A DNA stretch of 64,000 nucleotides from CAJXMH01 sp964001305 (lineage in GTDB: Bacteria > Bacteroidota > Bacteroidia > Flavobacteriales_E > Vicingaceae). A program made the translations under genes and the position numbers. Location of the stretch: positions 1 through 64,000 of the forward strand of contig CAXFAI010000019.1 in assembly GCA_964001305.1 (NCBI GenBank), written 5' to 3'. The notes under the pieces are model-generated. The model saw nothing but the letters and a program-made list of their open reading frames with translations, was not told the origin of the DNA and ran no database searches. This document shows, in pieces, positions 17,500 through 27,267 of the stretch. Each line of letters starts with the position of its first letter. Positions within the stretch are counted from its first letter, which is position 1.

Positions 17500-18464
17500 T
17501 AGATAAGTCCTTCTTTTAATAAATCATGAAAATGAATTACTCCAACATATTCTGAACGATCAGTAACCAATAATTGTGAAATATTTTTTGACTTCATAAG
17601 TTGTGCAGCCTCCATTGCCATCGCATCTTTACTTATGGTTTTTGGTCCCTTAGTCATGATGTCTTTTGCTTTTAGCGACGAAAAGTCTTCACTTTTACTA
17701 AGCATTCTTCTTAAATCTCCATCGGTAATAATTCCTAAAATTGTATTATTCTTAGTAACTGCAGTTACTCCTAGTCGCTTTGCTGAAATTTCAAGAATAA
17801 CTTCTTTAATTGTACTTTCTTCGCTCACAGATGGCATTTCATTTTGAGGGTACATGTCTGAAACTCTCAAATATAATTTCTTTCCAAGTGCACCACCGGG
17901 ATGATATTTTGCAAAGTCTTCACTTCCAAAACCTCTACATTCTATAAGGCAAACAGCTAAAGCATCTCCCATCACTAATTGAGCAGTTGTACTATTGGTT
18001 GGCGCCAAATTATTCGGACAAGCTTCTTGCTCTACATAACAACTTAAGCGGTAATCGGCATGTTCTCCCAAATATGATTTCTTATTCCCTGTCAACGCGA
18101 TTAGCCTATTCCCCAAATTCTTTACCAAAGGAACTAGCACTTTAACTTCTGGTGTATCACCACTTTTTGATATACAAATCACTATATCATTCGTTTGTAC
18201 CATTCCTAAATCACCGTGAATGGCATCAGCAGCATGCAAAAATAAAGCTGGCGTTCCTGTAGAATTAAAGGTGGCTACCATTTTTTGAGCAATGATTGCA
18301 CTTTTTCCAATTCCACTTACTACCACTCTGCCTTTACATTGGTATATTTCCTCAACAACTTGCACAAATTCTTCATCTATTGAACTAATTAGGTGGTCAA
18401 TAGAGTCTCGCTCAATTTTCAGGGTTTGTTGCGCAATATTTTTTATTTCACTTTTCGTCTTCAA
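17499..18464 (-). CDS. kdsD: D-arabinose-5-phosphate isomerase (KpsF/GutQ family)
   Basis: This isomerase converts ribulose 5-phosphate to arabinose 5-phosphate, the first step to KDO of lipopolysaccharide. The 321-residue product has a SIS domain (residues 35-170; GKSAIIAQKM, HGDLGMV, SKSGDTPEV) and two CBS domains (about 200-321). The only start that keeps the family N-terminus is TTG at 18464: reading upstream in frame there is no ATG or GTG before a stop. Neighbours tatC and lptB fit an envelope role. A polysaccharide-capsule paralogue (kpsF) cannot be excluded. Confidence 0.88.
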   Translation of the reverse strand: MKTKSEIKNIAQQTLKIERDSIDHLISSIDEEFVQVVEEIYQCKGRVVVSGIGKSAIIAQKMVATFNSTGTPALFLHAADAIHGDLGMVQTNDIVICISKSGDTPEVKVLVPLVKNLGNRLIALTGNKKSYLGEHADYRLSCYVEQEACPNNLAPTNSTTAQLVMGDALAVCLIECRGFGSEDFAKYHPGGALGKKLYLRVSDMYPQNEMPSVSEESTIKEVILEISAKRLGVTAVTKNNTILGIITDGDLRRMLSKSEDFSSLKAKDIMTKGPKTISKDAMAMEAAQLMKSKNISQLLVTDRSEYVGVIHFHDLLKEGLI

Positions 18465-18570
18465 AAACTCTGCTTTTGTTTTTTTACCTATATAATTTTA
18501 CTAACTTGTATCTTGAAATCGCTTTCAAATTTTGATAGCAAAAGTAACTGAAATCTAGTAAACCCAATTA

Positions 18571-20754
18571 ATGGAGACAGCATCTATACCGTTAAGTAAT
18601 TATTTAAAAAAGTACTTTGGTTTTAATAGTTTTAAAGGAGAACAAGAAGCAGTAATTCAAAGTGTTTTAGACCGTGAAGACACATTTGTAATTATGCCCA
18701 CTGGTGGTGGTAAGTCGATGTGTTATCAACTACCTGCTCTAATTATGGAAGGAACGGCTATCGTAGTTTCTCCACTTATCGCTTTAATGAAAAACCAAGT
18801 AGATGCCATTCGTGGTTTCTCTTCTGGTAACCATATTGCTCATTTTATGAACTCTTCTTTAAATAAGACAGAGTTGACTCAGGTTAAAAGTGACCTTGTA
18901 GCAGGAAAGACAAAATTGCTTTATGTAGCTCCTGAAACATTAACAAAACAAGCAAATATTGATTTCTTTAAATCTATCAAAATTTCATTTTTTGCCATTG
19001 ACGAAGCGCATTGTATCTCAGAATGGGGACATGACTTTAGACCTGAATACAGACGTTTAAGAGAGATTATAGAAGCTATAGATAGAGTTCCAATAATAGC
19101 ATTAACTGCTACTGCAACTCCAAAAGTTCAACAAGATATTCAGAAGAACTTAGGAATGGCTAATGCAAATGTTTTTAAAGCTTCTTTTAATCGTGCGAAC
19201 CTTTATTATGAAGTAAACCCTAAGAAAGAAGCTAATCGCCAAATCGTAAAATACATCAATCAACTTAGAGGTAAATCTGGAATTGTTTATTGTTTGAGTA
19301 GGAAGAAAGTTGAAGAATTGGCAGAAACACTGCAAGTGAATGGAATAAAAGCACTTCCATACCATGCGGGTCTTGACGCAGCTTCAAGAGCCAAACATCA
19401 GGATATGTTCTTAATGGAAGAAGTTGATGTTATTGTTGCAACCATAGCCTTTGGAATGGGAATTGACAAACCCGATGTTCGCTTTGTAATTCATCATGAT
19501 ATACCGAAAAGTTTAGAAGGCTATTATCAAGAAACGGGAAGAGCCGGTAGAGATGGCGGAGAAGGAAAATGTATAGCATTTTACAGCTATAAAGACATTG
19601 AAAAATTAGAGAAGTTTTTGCAGGGAAAACCTGTAGCCGAGCAAGAAATTGGTAGGCAACTGATATTTGAAACGGTTTCTTATGCTGAAACTGCAGTTTG
19701 TAGAAGAAAACAACTGCTGCATTACTTTGGCGAAGATTATCATAAAGAAAATTGTGGTAACTGCGACAATTGCTTAAATCCAAGAGAGGAATTTGATGCA
19801 CAGGAAGAAGTAGTCTTATTGCTTAAGACAGTCTTGGAACTAAAAGAAAACTTTAAAGCTAAATATATTTCTAACTTCTTAGCCGGTGAAATCACTTCTG
19901 ATATTAAGTCTCTAGGAAATGATGAACACGCTTTGTTTGGTGCAGGTAAAGATCATGATGAACTAAAGTGGAATTCAATTATTAGACAATGTATTATCAC
20001 TAACTTGTTGGTTAAAGAAATTGAGAATTACGGCATTTTGAAGGTGAGTGAAAAGGGTCAATCTTTTATAGAAAAACCTGAAAAAATCATGATGGTTGAG
20101 CCTAAAAAGTATGATAGCACAGCATCTTCTGAAATCATTGCAAGTAATGGAACTGGAGGAGCAGCAGACGAAGAATTGTTCAACATTCTCAAAGAACTTT
20201 GCAAAGATGTAGCTAAAGAAGAAGATTTACCTCCATATGTTATATTCTCCGAGCCTTCTTTAGAAGATATGGCTACTCAGTATCCAATTACCATGCAAGA
20301 GTTGACGAACATTACTGGTGTTGGGCAAGGAAAAGCGGAAAAATTTGGAGCACCTTTTATAGAAGCTATAAAGGAGTATGTTGAAGAAAACGAAATAGAA
20401 AGACCAGATGATTTAGTAGTTAAATCGGTTGTAAATAAATCAGGTCTAAAAGTTTTCATCATTCAAAGCATTGATCGTAAGATGTCATTAGAGGACATTG
20501 CTAGAGCAAAAGGTAAAGAAGTTGATGATATTCTTGAAGAAATAGAACACATTGTAAATAGTGGGACTAAAGTAGATTTAGACTATATCATCAATGAATT
20601 ATTAGATGATGATTATCAAGAGGAGATTTTCGATTATTTCAGAGAAACCGAAGAAGATTCAATAGAAGATGCGTTAGAAGAATTTGACGATGCATACTCT
20701 GAAGAAGAGATGAGACTAATGCGCATAAAATTTCTTTCTAATATGGGAAATTAG
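18571..20754 (+). CDS. recQ: ATP-dependent DNA helicase RecQ
   Basis: RecQ is a 3'-to-5' helicase acting in recombination and fork repair. The 727-residue product has motif I MPTGGGKS (Lys48), DEAHC, the SALTATAT-like motif III, the helicase C motifs (AFGMGIDKPDVRFVIH, QETGRAGRDG), the zinc-binding cysteines (CRRKQ ... CGNCDNC), a winged-helix region, and an HRDC domain near residues 530-610. The last 100 residues form an acidic tail with a helix-rich part (DDILEEIEHIVNSG) like the extra C-terminal region of RecQ from Bacteroidota. The stop overlaps the convergent ABC-F gene by four bases. Confidence 0.95.
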   Translation: METASIPLSNYLKKYFGFNSFKGEQEAVIQSVLDREDTFVIMPTGGGKSMCYQLPALIMEGTAIVVSPLIALMKNQVDAIRGFSSGNHIAHFMNSSLNKTELTQVKSDLVAGKTKLLYVAPETLTKQANIDFFKSIKISFFAIDEAHCISEWGHDFRPEYRRLREIIEAIDRVPIIALTATATPKVQQDIQKNLGMANANVFKASFNRANLYYEVNPKKEANRQIVKYINQLRGKSGIVYCLSRKKVEELAETLQVNGIKALPYHAGLDAASRAKHQDMFLMEEVDVIVATIAFGMGIDKPDVRFVIHHDIPKSLEGYYQETGRAGRDGGEGKCIAFYSYKDIEKLEKFLQGKPVAEQEIGRQLIFETVSYAETAVCRRKQLLHYFGEDYHKENCGNCDNCLNPREEFDAQEEVVLLLKTVLELKENFKAKYISNFLAGEITSDIKSLGNDEHALFGAGKDHDELKWNSIIRQCIITNLLVKEIENYGILKVSEKGQSFIEKPEKIMMVEPKKYDSTASSEIIASNGTGGAADEELFNILKELCKDVAKEEDLPPYVIFSEPSLEDMATQYPITMQELTNITGVGQGKAEKFGAPFIEAIKEYVEENEIERPDDLVVKSVVNKSGLKVFIIQSIDRKMSLEDIARAKGKEVDDILEEIEHIVNSGTKVDLDYIINELLDDDYQEEIFDYFRETEEDSIEDALEEFDDAYSEEEMRLMRIKFLSNMGN

Positions 20755-22712
20755 AGATTTTGTTTCGCCTGATTTTCTAATTCTTCAAGCGTTAACATTT
20801 CATCCTCCCAACTCTTCATTGTCAATTGCATTTGCTGATTAGAGCTTTCCCACTCTTTGATAATAGCTTGATTTGCATCATTTTGATAAGCATCAGGCTC
20901 TTTTAAAATTTCATTGATTTCAGCTAACCTACTTTCAAAATCAGAAACTTGTTTTTCTAATTTAGAAACTAAATTCTTTTGCTTCTTAAGGTCCTTTTTG
21001 AGCCGTTTTCTTTCCTCAAAACTCAATTTGTTTTCAGAAACAGTTTTGATTTCTTGCTTTGATTCCTTTTGCTTGTTAGAAGTACCTTCCCAAGTTTTAA
21101 TATCTGTAGCTTGTTTACGCTTCAAAAAGTAATCGATGTCCCCTAAATGTTCTTTTACTTTACCATTGGTAAATTCATAAACCTTTTCGGTTAATCCTCG
21201 CAAAAAGTCACGGTCATGTGAAATGACGATTAAAGTTCCATCAAATCGATTTAAAGCATCTTTTAAGATATCCTTAGAACGAATATCAAGGTGGTTTGTT
21301 GGCTCATCAAGTATTAATAAGTTTACAGGCTCTAAAAGAAGCTTACAAAGCGCCAGTCTCGCTCTTTCACCACCAGAAAGCACACTCACTTTCTTATCAA
21401 CTTCATCTCCACTAAATAAAAATGATCCAAGAAGAGTTCTCACTTTTTTTCTAATTTCTCCAACAGCGACTTCATCGATAGTTTCAAAAATCGTTTTTGA
21501 AGGATCTAGTGTCTCCGCTTGATTTTGAGCATAATAACCAATCTTAACTTGATGACCATTCTCTATTGTACCTCCTTGTAGCTCTTCCCCCATTATAAGC
21601 CTTGAAAAAGTAGACTTACCTTCTCCATTCTTGCCCACTAAAGCGACCTTTTCACTTCTTTCAATCAAAAGATTCACATCAGAGAAAATGGTTTTCTCTC
21701 CGTACTTTTTAATAACCGAATTCGCTTCGAGAGTTACTTTACCGCTATGCGGTGCAGGAGGAAAAGAAAAACGCATCCCAGATAAATCTTCTTCTTCTAC
21801 TTCAATACGCTCAATTTTATCTAGTTGCTTTATTCTAGACTGTACTTGTACTGCCTTTGTAGCTTTGGCACGGAAACGTTCAATAAACTGCTCCGTCTGT
21901 TTGATTTGCTTTTGCTGATTCTCATAAGCAGCAAGTTGCTGCTCTCTTCGCTCTTTTCGAAGCTCCAGGTATTTCGTATATGGTGCTTGATAATCGTAAA
22001 TCTTCCCTAGTGAAATCTCAATCGTTCTATTAGTTAGGTTATCTAGAAAAGCCCGATCATGTGAGATTAAAACCACAGCCCCAGAATAGACTTTCAAGAA
22101 ATCTTCCAGCCATTGAATTGATTCAATATCTAAGTGATTTGTTGGCTCATCTAATAATAGTAAATCTGAATTCTTTAGCAGAATTTTTGCCAATTCGATT
22201 CGCATTCTCCATCCACCACTAAATTCCTCTGTCTGTCTTTCAAAATCAGATCTTTTAAAGCCCAGACCTAGTAAAACTTTCTCAATCTCAGCCTCCATTG
22301 CATCTGCGCCAAGCAAAACTAGTTCTTCATTTAATTCAGAAACTGAATCCAATAACTTGAGATACTCTTCAGATTCATAATCTTCTCTTTCAGCAAGTTG
22401 CTGATTTACATCTTCAAGCTTTTGTTGAATGTGTATAGCTGTATTAAAGCTCTGCTCTGTTTCCTCCCAGACTGTTCTACCTCCTTCAAAGTCCATATCT
22501 TGTGGCAAATAACCAAATGTAACTCCTGATGGGTAAGAAATATTCCCCGTGTCTAATGACTGAATACCTGCCAAACTCTTTAATAAAGTAGACTTTCCGG
22601 CACCGTTTCTACCAACTAAACCAATTCTATCCTGTTTGTTTATGATAAAAGAAACCTGATCAAACAGGGCTCTATCTGCAAAATGTAAACTAATATTGTT
22701 AACACCAACCAT
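20751..22712 (-). CDS. ABC-F family ATP-binding protein
   Basis: A soluble 653-residue protein with two ABC ATPase domains and no membrane segments, as in the ribosome-associated ABC-F family. It shows Walker A GRNGAGKST and GKNGEGKST, signatures FSGGWRMRIELAK and LSGGERARLALCK, Walker B LLLLDEPTNHLD and LLILDEPTNHLD, the interdomain linker, and a C-terminal coiled coil at about 570-620 (KKQKNLVSKLEKQVSDFE). This layout resembles Uup/YdiF-type members, which act on the ribosome or related targets; the exact subgroup needs phylogeny. The start is ATG at 22712. Confidence 0.9.
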   Translation of the reverse strand: MVGVNNISLHFADRALFDQVSFIINKQDRIGLVGRNGAGKSTLLKSLAGIQSLDTGNISYPSGVTFGYLPQDMDFEGGRTVWEETEQSFNTAIHIQQKLEDVNQQLAEREDYESEEYLKLLDSVSELNEELVLLGADAMEAEIEKVLLGLGFKRSDFERQTEEFSGGWRMRIELAKILLKNSDLLLLDEPTNHLDIESIQWLEDFLKVYSGAVVLISHDRAFLDNLTNRTIEISLGKIYDYQAPYTKYLELRKERREQQLAAYENQQKQIKQTEQFIERFRAKATKAVQVQSRIKQLDKIERIEVEEEDLSGMRFSFPPAPHSGKVTLEANSVIKKYGEKTIFSDVNLLIERSEKVALVGKNGEGKSTFSRLIMGEELQGGTIENGHQVKIGYYAQNQAETLDPSKTIFETIDEVAVGEIRKKVRTLLGSFLFSGDEVDKKVSVLSGGERARLALCKLLLEPVNLLILDEPTNHLDIRSKDILKDALNRFDGTLIVISHDRDFLRGLTEKVYEFTNGKVKEHLGDIDYFLKRKQATDIKTWEGTSNKQKESKQEIKTVSENKLSFEERKRLKKDLKKQKNLVSKLEKQVSDFESRLAEINEILKEPDAYQNDANQAIIKEWESSNQQMQLTMKSWEDEMLTLEELENQAKQNL

Positions 22713-22716
22713 GCTG

Positions 22717-22749
22717 CAAAAGTAGCCAATCTTAATACCTAGTTAACAA
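22717..22749 (-). promoter_or_regulatory. Bacteroidota-type promoter for the ABC-F gene
   Basis: On the minus strand a -7 element TACTTTTG (22717-22724) is preceded by TTG at 22747-22749 with a 22-base spacer, one longer than usual. The -7 box lies only four bases from the ATG, so the message would be leaderless or nearly so. Confidence 0.45.
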
Positions 22750-22758
22750 TCTCCTTCA

Positions 22759-23391
22759 ATGAATATTAATAAACTAATTACCCCCAGAACTGCACATTAC
22801 TATAGCCTAAATCCGACTAAAGGAATTAAAGCTGTTTTGATAGTAATTCATGGTTATGCGCAAGCTGCAGAAGAATTTATTCAACAATTTAGTCATTTAG
22901 CTGAAGAAGGTATTTTGGTTGTTGCTCCAGAAGGTTTGTCTAAGTTTTATGGCAAAAGTAGATTAGCAGTCGCTTCTTGGATGACAAGCATGCATCGAGA
23001 AGATGAAATAAAAGATTATAATCTGTTTATTGAATCAGTTTACTCTGACACAAAATCAATTAAAGTTGATAAAATTGCCGTTCTTGGCTTTTCTCAAGGC
23101 GTTTCAACCATGCTTAGATGGTGTAGTTATACAGAATTGAAAGAACTAAAAGTTTTTGCTTGTTGTGGTACGGTTCCGCCTGAGCTTAATGCTAAAAGCT
23201 TTGCTTCAAAAAAGATCCATCTTGATTTTTACTATGGTGACAAAGACCCGTTATTTTCACAAGAAAAGGCAGAAGAGAATATGAATAAACTCAAAGAGTT
23301 AAAAATCAATTTCAAATCTACTAGTTATTTAGGCACTCATGAAGTTCCTAGTGAGTGTCTTAGAGATGTTATCCTGTGGGCAAACGGCTAG
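22759..23391 (+). CDS. Alpha/beta hydrolase, phospholipase/carboxylesterase type
   Basis: The 210-residue product has the compact alpha/beta hydrolase layout: an HGYAQ oxyanion segment, the nucleophile Ser in GFSQG, the Asp in YYGDKDPLF and the His in GTHEVPSE. Length and motifs fit the small carboxylesterase/YpfH-like family. The substrate is unknown. There is no signal peptide, so it is probably cytoplasmic. It overlaps the convergent MATE gene by 23 bases at the 3' end. Confidence 0.8.
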   Translation: MNINKLITPRTAHYYSLNPTKGIKAVLIVIHGYAQAAEEFIQQFSHLAEEGILVVAPEGLSKFYGKSRLAVASWMTSMHREDEIKDYNLFIESVYSDTKSIKVDKIAVLGFSQGVSTMLRWCSYTELKELKVFACCGTVPPELNAKSFASKKIHLDFYYGDKDPLFSQEKAEENMNKLKELKINFKSTSYLGTHEVPSECLRDVILWANG

Positions 23392-24673
23392 CGATAGTCT
23401 TGTTATAATATATTGTTTGTAATATCCCTCTGCTCAGCATAAAAACACTTAAAGCAAGCCATAGACCATGATTCTCAAACAATGGTCTAGCGAAATAAAA
23501 AGTAGGTAAAAAGAAAATTAAACTTGATATAATCATCAAGTTTCTCATCGCTTTTGATGCAGTTGCTCCAATATAAATACCATCCCATATAAATGCAAAA
23601 GAGTTTATTAGAGGAGCAATGATTAACCAAGGCAAATATTCCATAGCTACTTGTATGATTTCACTTTTATCAGTCAATAAATAAAGAACCTCTTCTCCTA
23701 AGTAGTAAAATACTACACTAAATAAAAATGCTACTCCTATTCCCCACTTAAAAGAAGTCATAACAGCATTTTTAAACAAGCCACTTTGCCCTTTACCAAA
23801 ATATTTACCGCAAATTGATTCAGCTGCAAATGCAAAACCATCAATTCCATAAGCTGAAATAGTAATAAATTCAAGAAGTAAAATATTTGCCGCACCAATC
23901 AAAGGGTCAATATTGGCCGCTTTTGTTTTAAAGAAAGATAATACAAGAATTAGTAGCATTGTCCGCACAAATAAATCGGAGTTTATCGATAAGAACCCAA
24001 ACCAAGTTGAATCAGTCTCTTTCTTGTTTAGAATCTCAAGAAAATCTTTTTGGTATTTCTTTTTTAGAATTAAAAAGCCTAAACCCAGACCTACATATTG
24101 CGCGCACAATGTACCAATTGCAACCCCTGCTATTTCCAAATTATAAAGCTGAACAAACAAAAGACTTATTAGAATATTGGAAACATTTATAATAAGTGCT
24201 AACCAAAATGCACTTTTCGAGTCTTGCATTCCCAAAAACCATCCTGTTAAAACATAGACTCCAATAGTAGCCGGGGCAGCATAAATTCTGATTCTAAAAT
24301 AATCATCTATAAGTCCTAAAACAGAAGGATCTTGCTCGAAAATGAATGCAGCTATTTTAATTATCCAAGATTGAGATAAGATTAAGAAAATACCGGCCAA
24401 TACCGCAATTACTAATCCCTTTCTCAAATATTCATAACAAGCTGCCGTATTATCTCTACCATAGGCTTGTGATACTAATCCTGTAGTACCCATTCTCAGA
24501 AAACCGAATGCCCAATAAATAACATTAAAGACTACTACTGCCAATCCAATTGCAACTATATAATTCGAGTTGGGCATTCTACCCATTAAACCTAAATCAA
24601 CTAAACTTAACAATGGTACTGTCAGATTAGTTAATACATTAGGGATTGCAAGTTTTAATAACTCTCGATTCAT
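23369..24673 (-). CDS. MATE family efflux transporter
   Basis: The 434-residue product has about twelve hydrophobic segments in two similar halves. It starts LLKLAIPNVLTNLTVPLLSLVDLGLMGRM, the usual MATE N-terminus with the first-helix Pro. It resembles the DinF-like branch. MATE proteins expel cationic drugs or organic compounds using Na+ or H+; the substrate here cannot be read. The ATG lies six bases after the terminator hairpin that follows gldN, leaving little room for its own leader. Confidence 0.88.
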   Translation of the reverse strand: MNRELLKLAIPNVLTNLTVPLLSLVDLGLMGRMPNSNYIVAIGLAVVVFNVIYWAFGFLRMGTTGLVSQAYGRDNTAACYEYLRKGLVIAVLAGIFLILSQSWIIKIAAFIFEQDPSVLGLIDDYFRIRIYAAPATIGVYVLTGWFLGMQDSKSAFWLALIINVSNILISLLFVQLYNLEIAGVAIGTLCAQYVGLGLGFLILKKKYQKDFLEILNKKETDSTWFGFLSINSDLFVRTMLLILVLSFFKTKAANIDPLIGAANILLLEFITISAYGIDGFAFAAESICGKYFGKGQSGLFKNAVMTSFKWGIGVAFLFSVVFYYLGEEVLYLLTDKSEIIQVAMEYLPWLIIAPLINSFAFIWDGIYIGATASKAMRNLMIISSLIFFLPTFYFARPLFENHGLWLALSVFMLSRGILQTIYYNKTIASRLPTG

Positions 24674-24678
24674 CGCAC

Positions 24679-24707
24679 AAAAAAACCCTACCGAATGGGT
24701 AGGGTTT
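24679..24707 (-). terminator. Intrinsic terminator after gldN
   Basis: A 10-bp stem AAACCCTACC/GGTAGGGTTT (24683-24692 and 24698-24707) with a five-base loop is followed on the minus strand by seven T. It ends the gldKLMN unit just before the MATE start codon. Confidence 0.8.
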
Positions 24708-24724
24708 AAAAAAGTTTTAATATT

Positions 24725-25576
24725 CTAATATTGCCACATATCGTGTTCAATATTAATTATTTCATGCTCAATTCTTCTAGATTCAAGTAACATATCAATA
24801 TTCTTTGAGTATTGATCTATCATACGGTTGTCAAATACATTTGTTTCTCGGAATATGTAAGAAGAGAAGACACGCTTTCTAAACAAATCTTCAAATGTCA
24901 AGCGTGAACCATCATTGGTAGTATTATAAACCTCATGATTTGCAAATACGTATCTTGCCTCAGGAAAATAAATCCAAAACAAACCTTTTATTGTTTTCTG
25001 ACCTGTTTCTGCACTTTCCTTTTCAATTACAGGCAATATTCCAATAATTCTCACTTCCATAACTGATCTTTCTCTATCGAATACCCAGTCTTCCTTAACA
25101 CGATAAGAAACAACATCTTGTGCACCAATATCAACAGTATAGGTATTTTCAATTTCTAATCCAGTTTCTGGATCTATATCTATATTAGTTCTCTCTTCTG
25201 AAAGCATATCAAAAGCCTCACTCTTCGTCAATGGTACTTGAAACTGACCTCCTACTTCATCTTCCTCATAAGCAGTGATAGTTCCTTCTTCAACACCTCG
25301 CTTAATAACATCGAAAAGACTTAATCTCTCATATCCAATTTCTTTAATTGGTTGCTCTGGGTAATAAAGTGGGAAATTAATCTTTTCTCTTAAGTCAATA
25401 ATTCTCCAAACACGTTTGTAATACATTACATCTGCTTCACGAATGTGCGTGTAAGGAATTACTCTCCTTGTAGGTGCAGTCTCTTTGATAAAGATACCAT
25501 CTAAGACTTTATTTTCTTGAGCATATGAGCTCAATGAAACTATAACAGTTAAGAGAATTAAGACTATTCTTTTCAT
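24725..25576 (-). CDS. gldN: T9SS periplasmic ring protein GldN (PorN)
   Basis: GldN (PorN) forms the T9SS periplasmic ring with GldK and contacts GldM. The 283-residue product has a signal peptide (KRIVLILLTVIVSLSSYAQ) and the family core with DVMYYKRVWRIIDLREKINFPLYYP and IEYERLSLFDV-like segments, plus the conserved WIYFPEARYVFANHEVYN. It is the last gene of the porP-gldKLMN operon, ten bases after gldM, and is followed by a strong terminator. Confidence 0.95.
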   Translation of the reverse strand: MKRIVLILLTVIVSLSSYAQENKVLDGIFIKETAPTRRVIPYTHIREADVMYYKRVWRIIDLREKINFPLYYPEQPIKEIGYERLSLFDVIKRGVEEGTITAYEEDEVGGQFQVPLTKSEAFDMLSEERTNIDIDPETGLEIENTYTVDIGAQDVVSYRVKEDWVFDRERSVMEVRIIGILPVIEKESAETGQKTIKGLFWIYFPEARYVFANHEVYNTTNDGSRLTFEDLFRKRVFSSYIFRETNVFDNRMIDQYSKNIDMLLESRRIEHEIINIEHDMWQY

Positions 25577-25586
25577 AACGATAATA

Positions 25587-27230
25587 TTAAATTGCTTTCA
25601 ATACAACGGGAGGAAGCTTTCTTAACTCTCCATCTGGCATTTTAGCTTTTATATTTTCAAATGTTACTCTTGAGCCAGGTTTAATTCTTCTAAGAATGTT
25701 TTTTACTTCATCTGTAAATCTTGGACCTTTAACATTCACTTCTCTACTCAAACCATTTGCGGCTACATAAGTAAACATGTATGAGTCTACAACAACTCTT
25801 ACATCAAACTCAAAGTTTTCCATTTTTGCAATAATTCCTGCAGTATTGGCTAATTGATTCTTATTTACAGAACCAGAACTTTTACCAGCAATTTCAGGAG
25901 TTGGGGTAGGAATTTTCTTAACTCGAAACTCCATGCTTCCCATATTTTTTCGTTCACCGTCCAATGTTGCAGCAACATTTACTACTGCCTTACCTGGTTT
26001 TGTAACTCTCACAACCCAACCTTCTTTAGATTTTGAAATTGACCCATTAGAAATACTTGCTTGAATTTGGTCTTTTGGCATTCCAGAAGCAGCAATATCA
26101 ACAGGATTATCCACACCTATGTAAAATACATTCATTGCAGTAGCTGAAATAGTTGTACTAGGAGAAGCTACTTTGTAATCAAAATCAAAGTAATATGGAT
26201 TATATTCTTTAGTTGAAGGATTTTTAATTTTTATTACACCAGAGTAATTGTAGTCTCCAATGGTTCTTGCTGGAATTTTAAGATAACCCTTTCCATCTTT
26301 AATTTCCAATGGAAGAGTATCCCCAACAACAGCCATTGTAGTTGAATCAAACTCCTCTCCAATACTTATAACAGGATTTTGAGTACTATCAAAAGCAGCT
26401 AAAAAGACCTCAGCTCTAAATGTATCACCAGTAATCACATAATTTGAAGGTGAAATCACAGCTGCTTCCAGTTTATTAAACTTAAAAGAGGCTGCATCTA
26501 CATCTGAATACAAATACTTCACAACATCTGACTCTGCATTCCTTACATCGGTTTGCATCTTAGTTAGTAATGTTAAAGTAGCAGCTGTAGGCACACCATA
26601 GAAATTATACGACGGCCAATTTTCTACAACTCCCGAAGCATTCTTCTTTTCTTCAAATTTAAAGGTCTCTTGTAATGACTTTGCAATTGCAGACTCCGAA
26701 GGCAAAATTCCAACTAACTGATCTCTAAAAGATTCTAACTTTGATTTTAACTCTAAGGCAGAATATTCACCTTCTTTAGGGTTAGAGTTGTCACCTCCAA
26801 CCAAAATGTTAGTTGGAACCAAATAATTGTCCTTTACTTTTACATTCATCAAGTTAAGGATTGTATCTCTTCCATACTCATCCTTACCCATTATTTGCTC
26901 TTTCGGGATATCCGGTTGTACCCCTGCAATAATTTCTACCTTAATTTGATCAATATAATTTACAACTTGGTTTGCCTCTTCCCTAACTTTCTTAGCATTA
27001 TTCCAATACTTTCCGACTTTATCTTGATTCTCATTATACGATGCTTCAAAACGAGCATATTGATCGTCATTCTTGTCTTTAAAGTTATTCTTGGTTTTTT
27101 CCAAACCGTCATTTACAGTAACAAAAGCATTTAAAATGTCCTTTGATACATTCATTGCCAGAAGGGCGGTAAGTACTAAGTACATCATACCAATCATCTT
27201 CTGCCGTGGGGATAATTTACCTCCTGCCAT
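25587..27230 (-). CDS. gldM: T9SS motor stator protein GldM (PorM)
   Basis: GldM spans the periplasm from the GldL motor to the GldKN ring. The 547-residue product starts MAGGKLSPRQKMIGMMYLVLTALLAMNVSKDIL, the family's conserved N-terminal helix that crosses the inner membrane. A long coiled N-terminal periplasmic domain follows, then beta-rich domains, ending VTFENIKAKMPDGELRKLPPVVLKAI. Length is near that of Flavobacterium GldM (about 515). It lies between gldL and gldN. Confidence 0.96.
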   Translation of the reverse strand: MAGGKLSPRQKMIGMMYLVLTALLAMNVSKDILNAFVTVNDGLEKTKNNFKDKNDDQYARFEASYNENQDKVGKYWNNAKKVREEANQVVNYIDQIKVEIIAGVQPDIPKEQIMGKDEYGRDTILNLMNVKVKDNYLVPTNILVGGDNSNPKEGEYSALELKSKLESFRDQLVGILPSESAIAKSLQETFKFEEKKNASGVVENWPSYNFYGVPTAATLTLLTKMQTDVRNAESDVVKYLYSDVDAASFKFNKLEAAVISPSNYVITGDTFRAEVFLAAFDSTQNPVISIGEEFDSTTMAVVGDTLPLEIKDGKGYLKIPARTIGDYNYSGVIKIKNPSTKEYNPYYFDFDYKVASPSTTISATAMNVFYIGVDNPVDIAASGMPKDQIQASISNGSISKSKEGWVVRVTKPGKAVVNVAATLDGERKNMGSMEFRVKKIPTPTPEIAGKSSGSVNKNQLANTAGIIAKMENFEFDVRVVVDSYMFTYVAANGLSREVNVKGPRFTDEVKNILRRIKPGSRVTFENIKAKMPDGELRKLPPVVLKAI

Positions 27231-27267
27231 GCTCTATCTTTTTTCTAATTATTGATAATTAAATAAA

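Noticed and set aside
19430..19801. Open frame of about 120 codons antisense to recQ
   Set aside because: It lies wholly opposite conserved helicase motifs and shows no recognisable domain.
22759..24673. Hydrolase plus MATE transporter considered as a resistance or biosynthetic cassette
   Set aside because: They are convergent, not co-transcribed, and lack biosynthetic neighbours.
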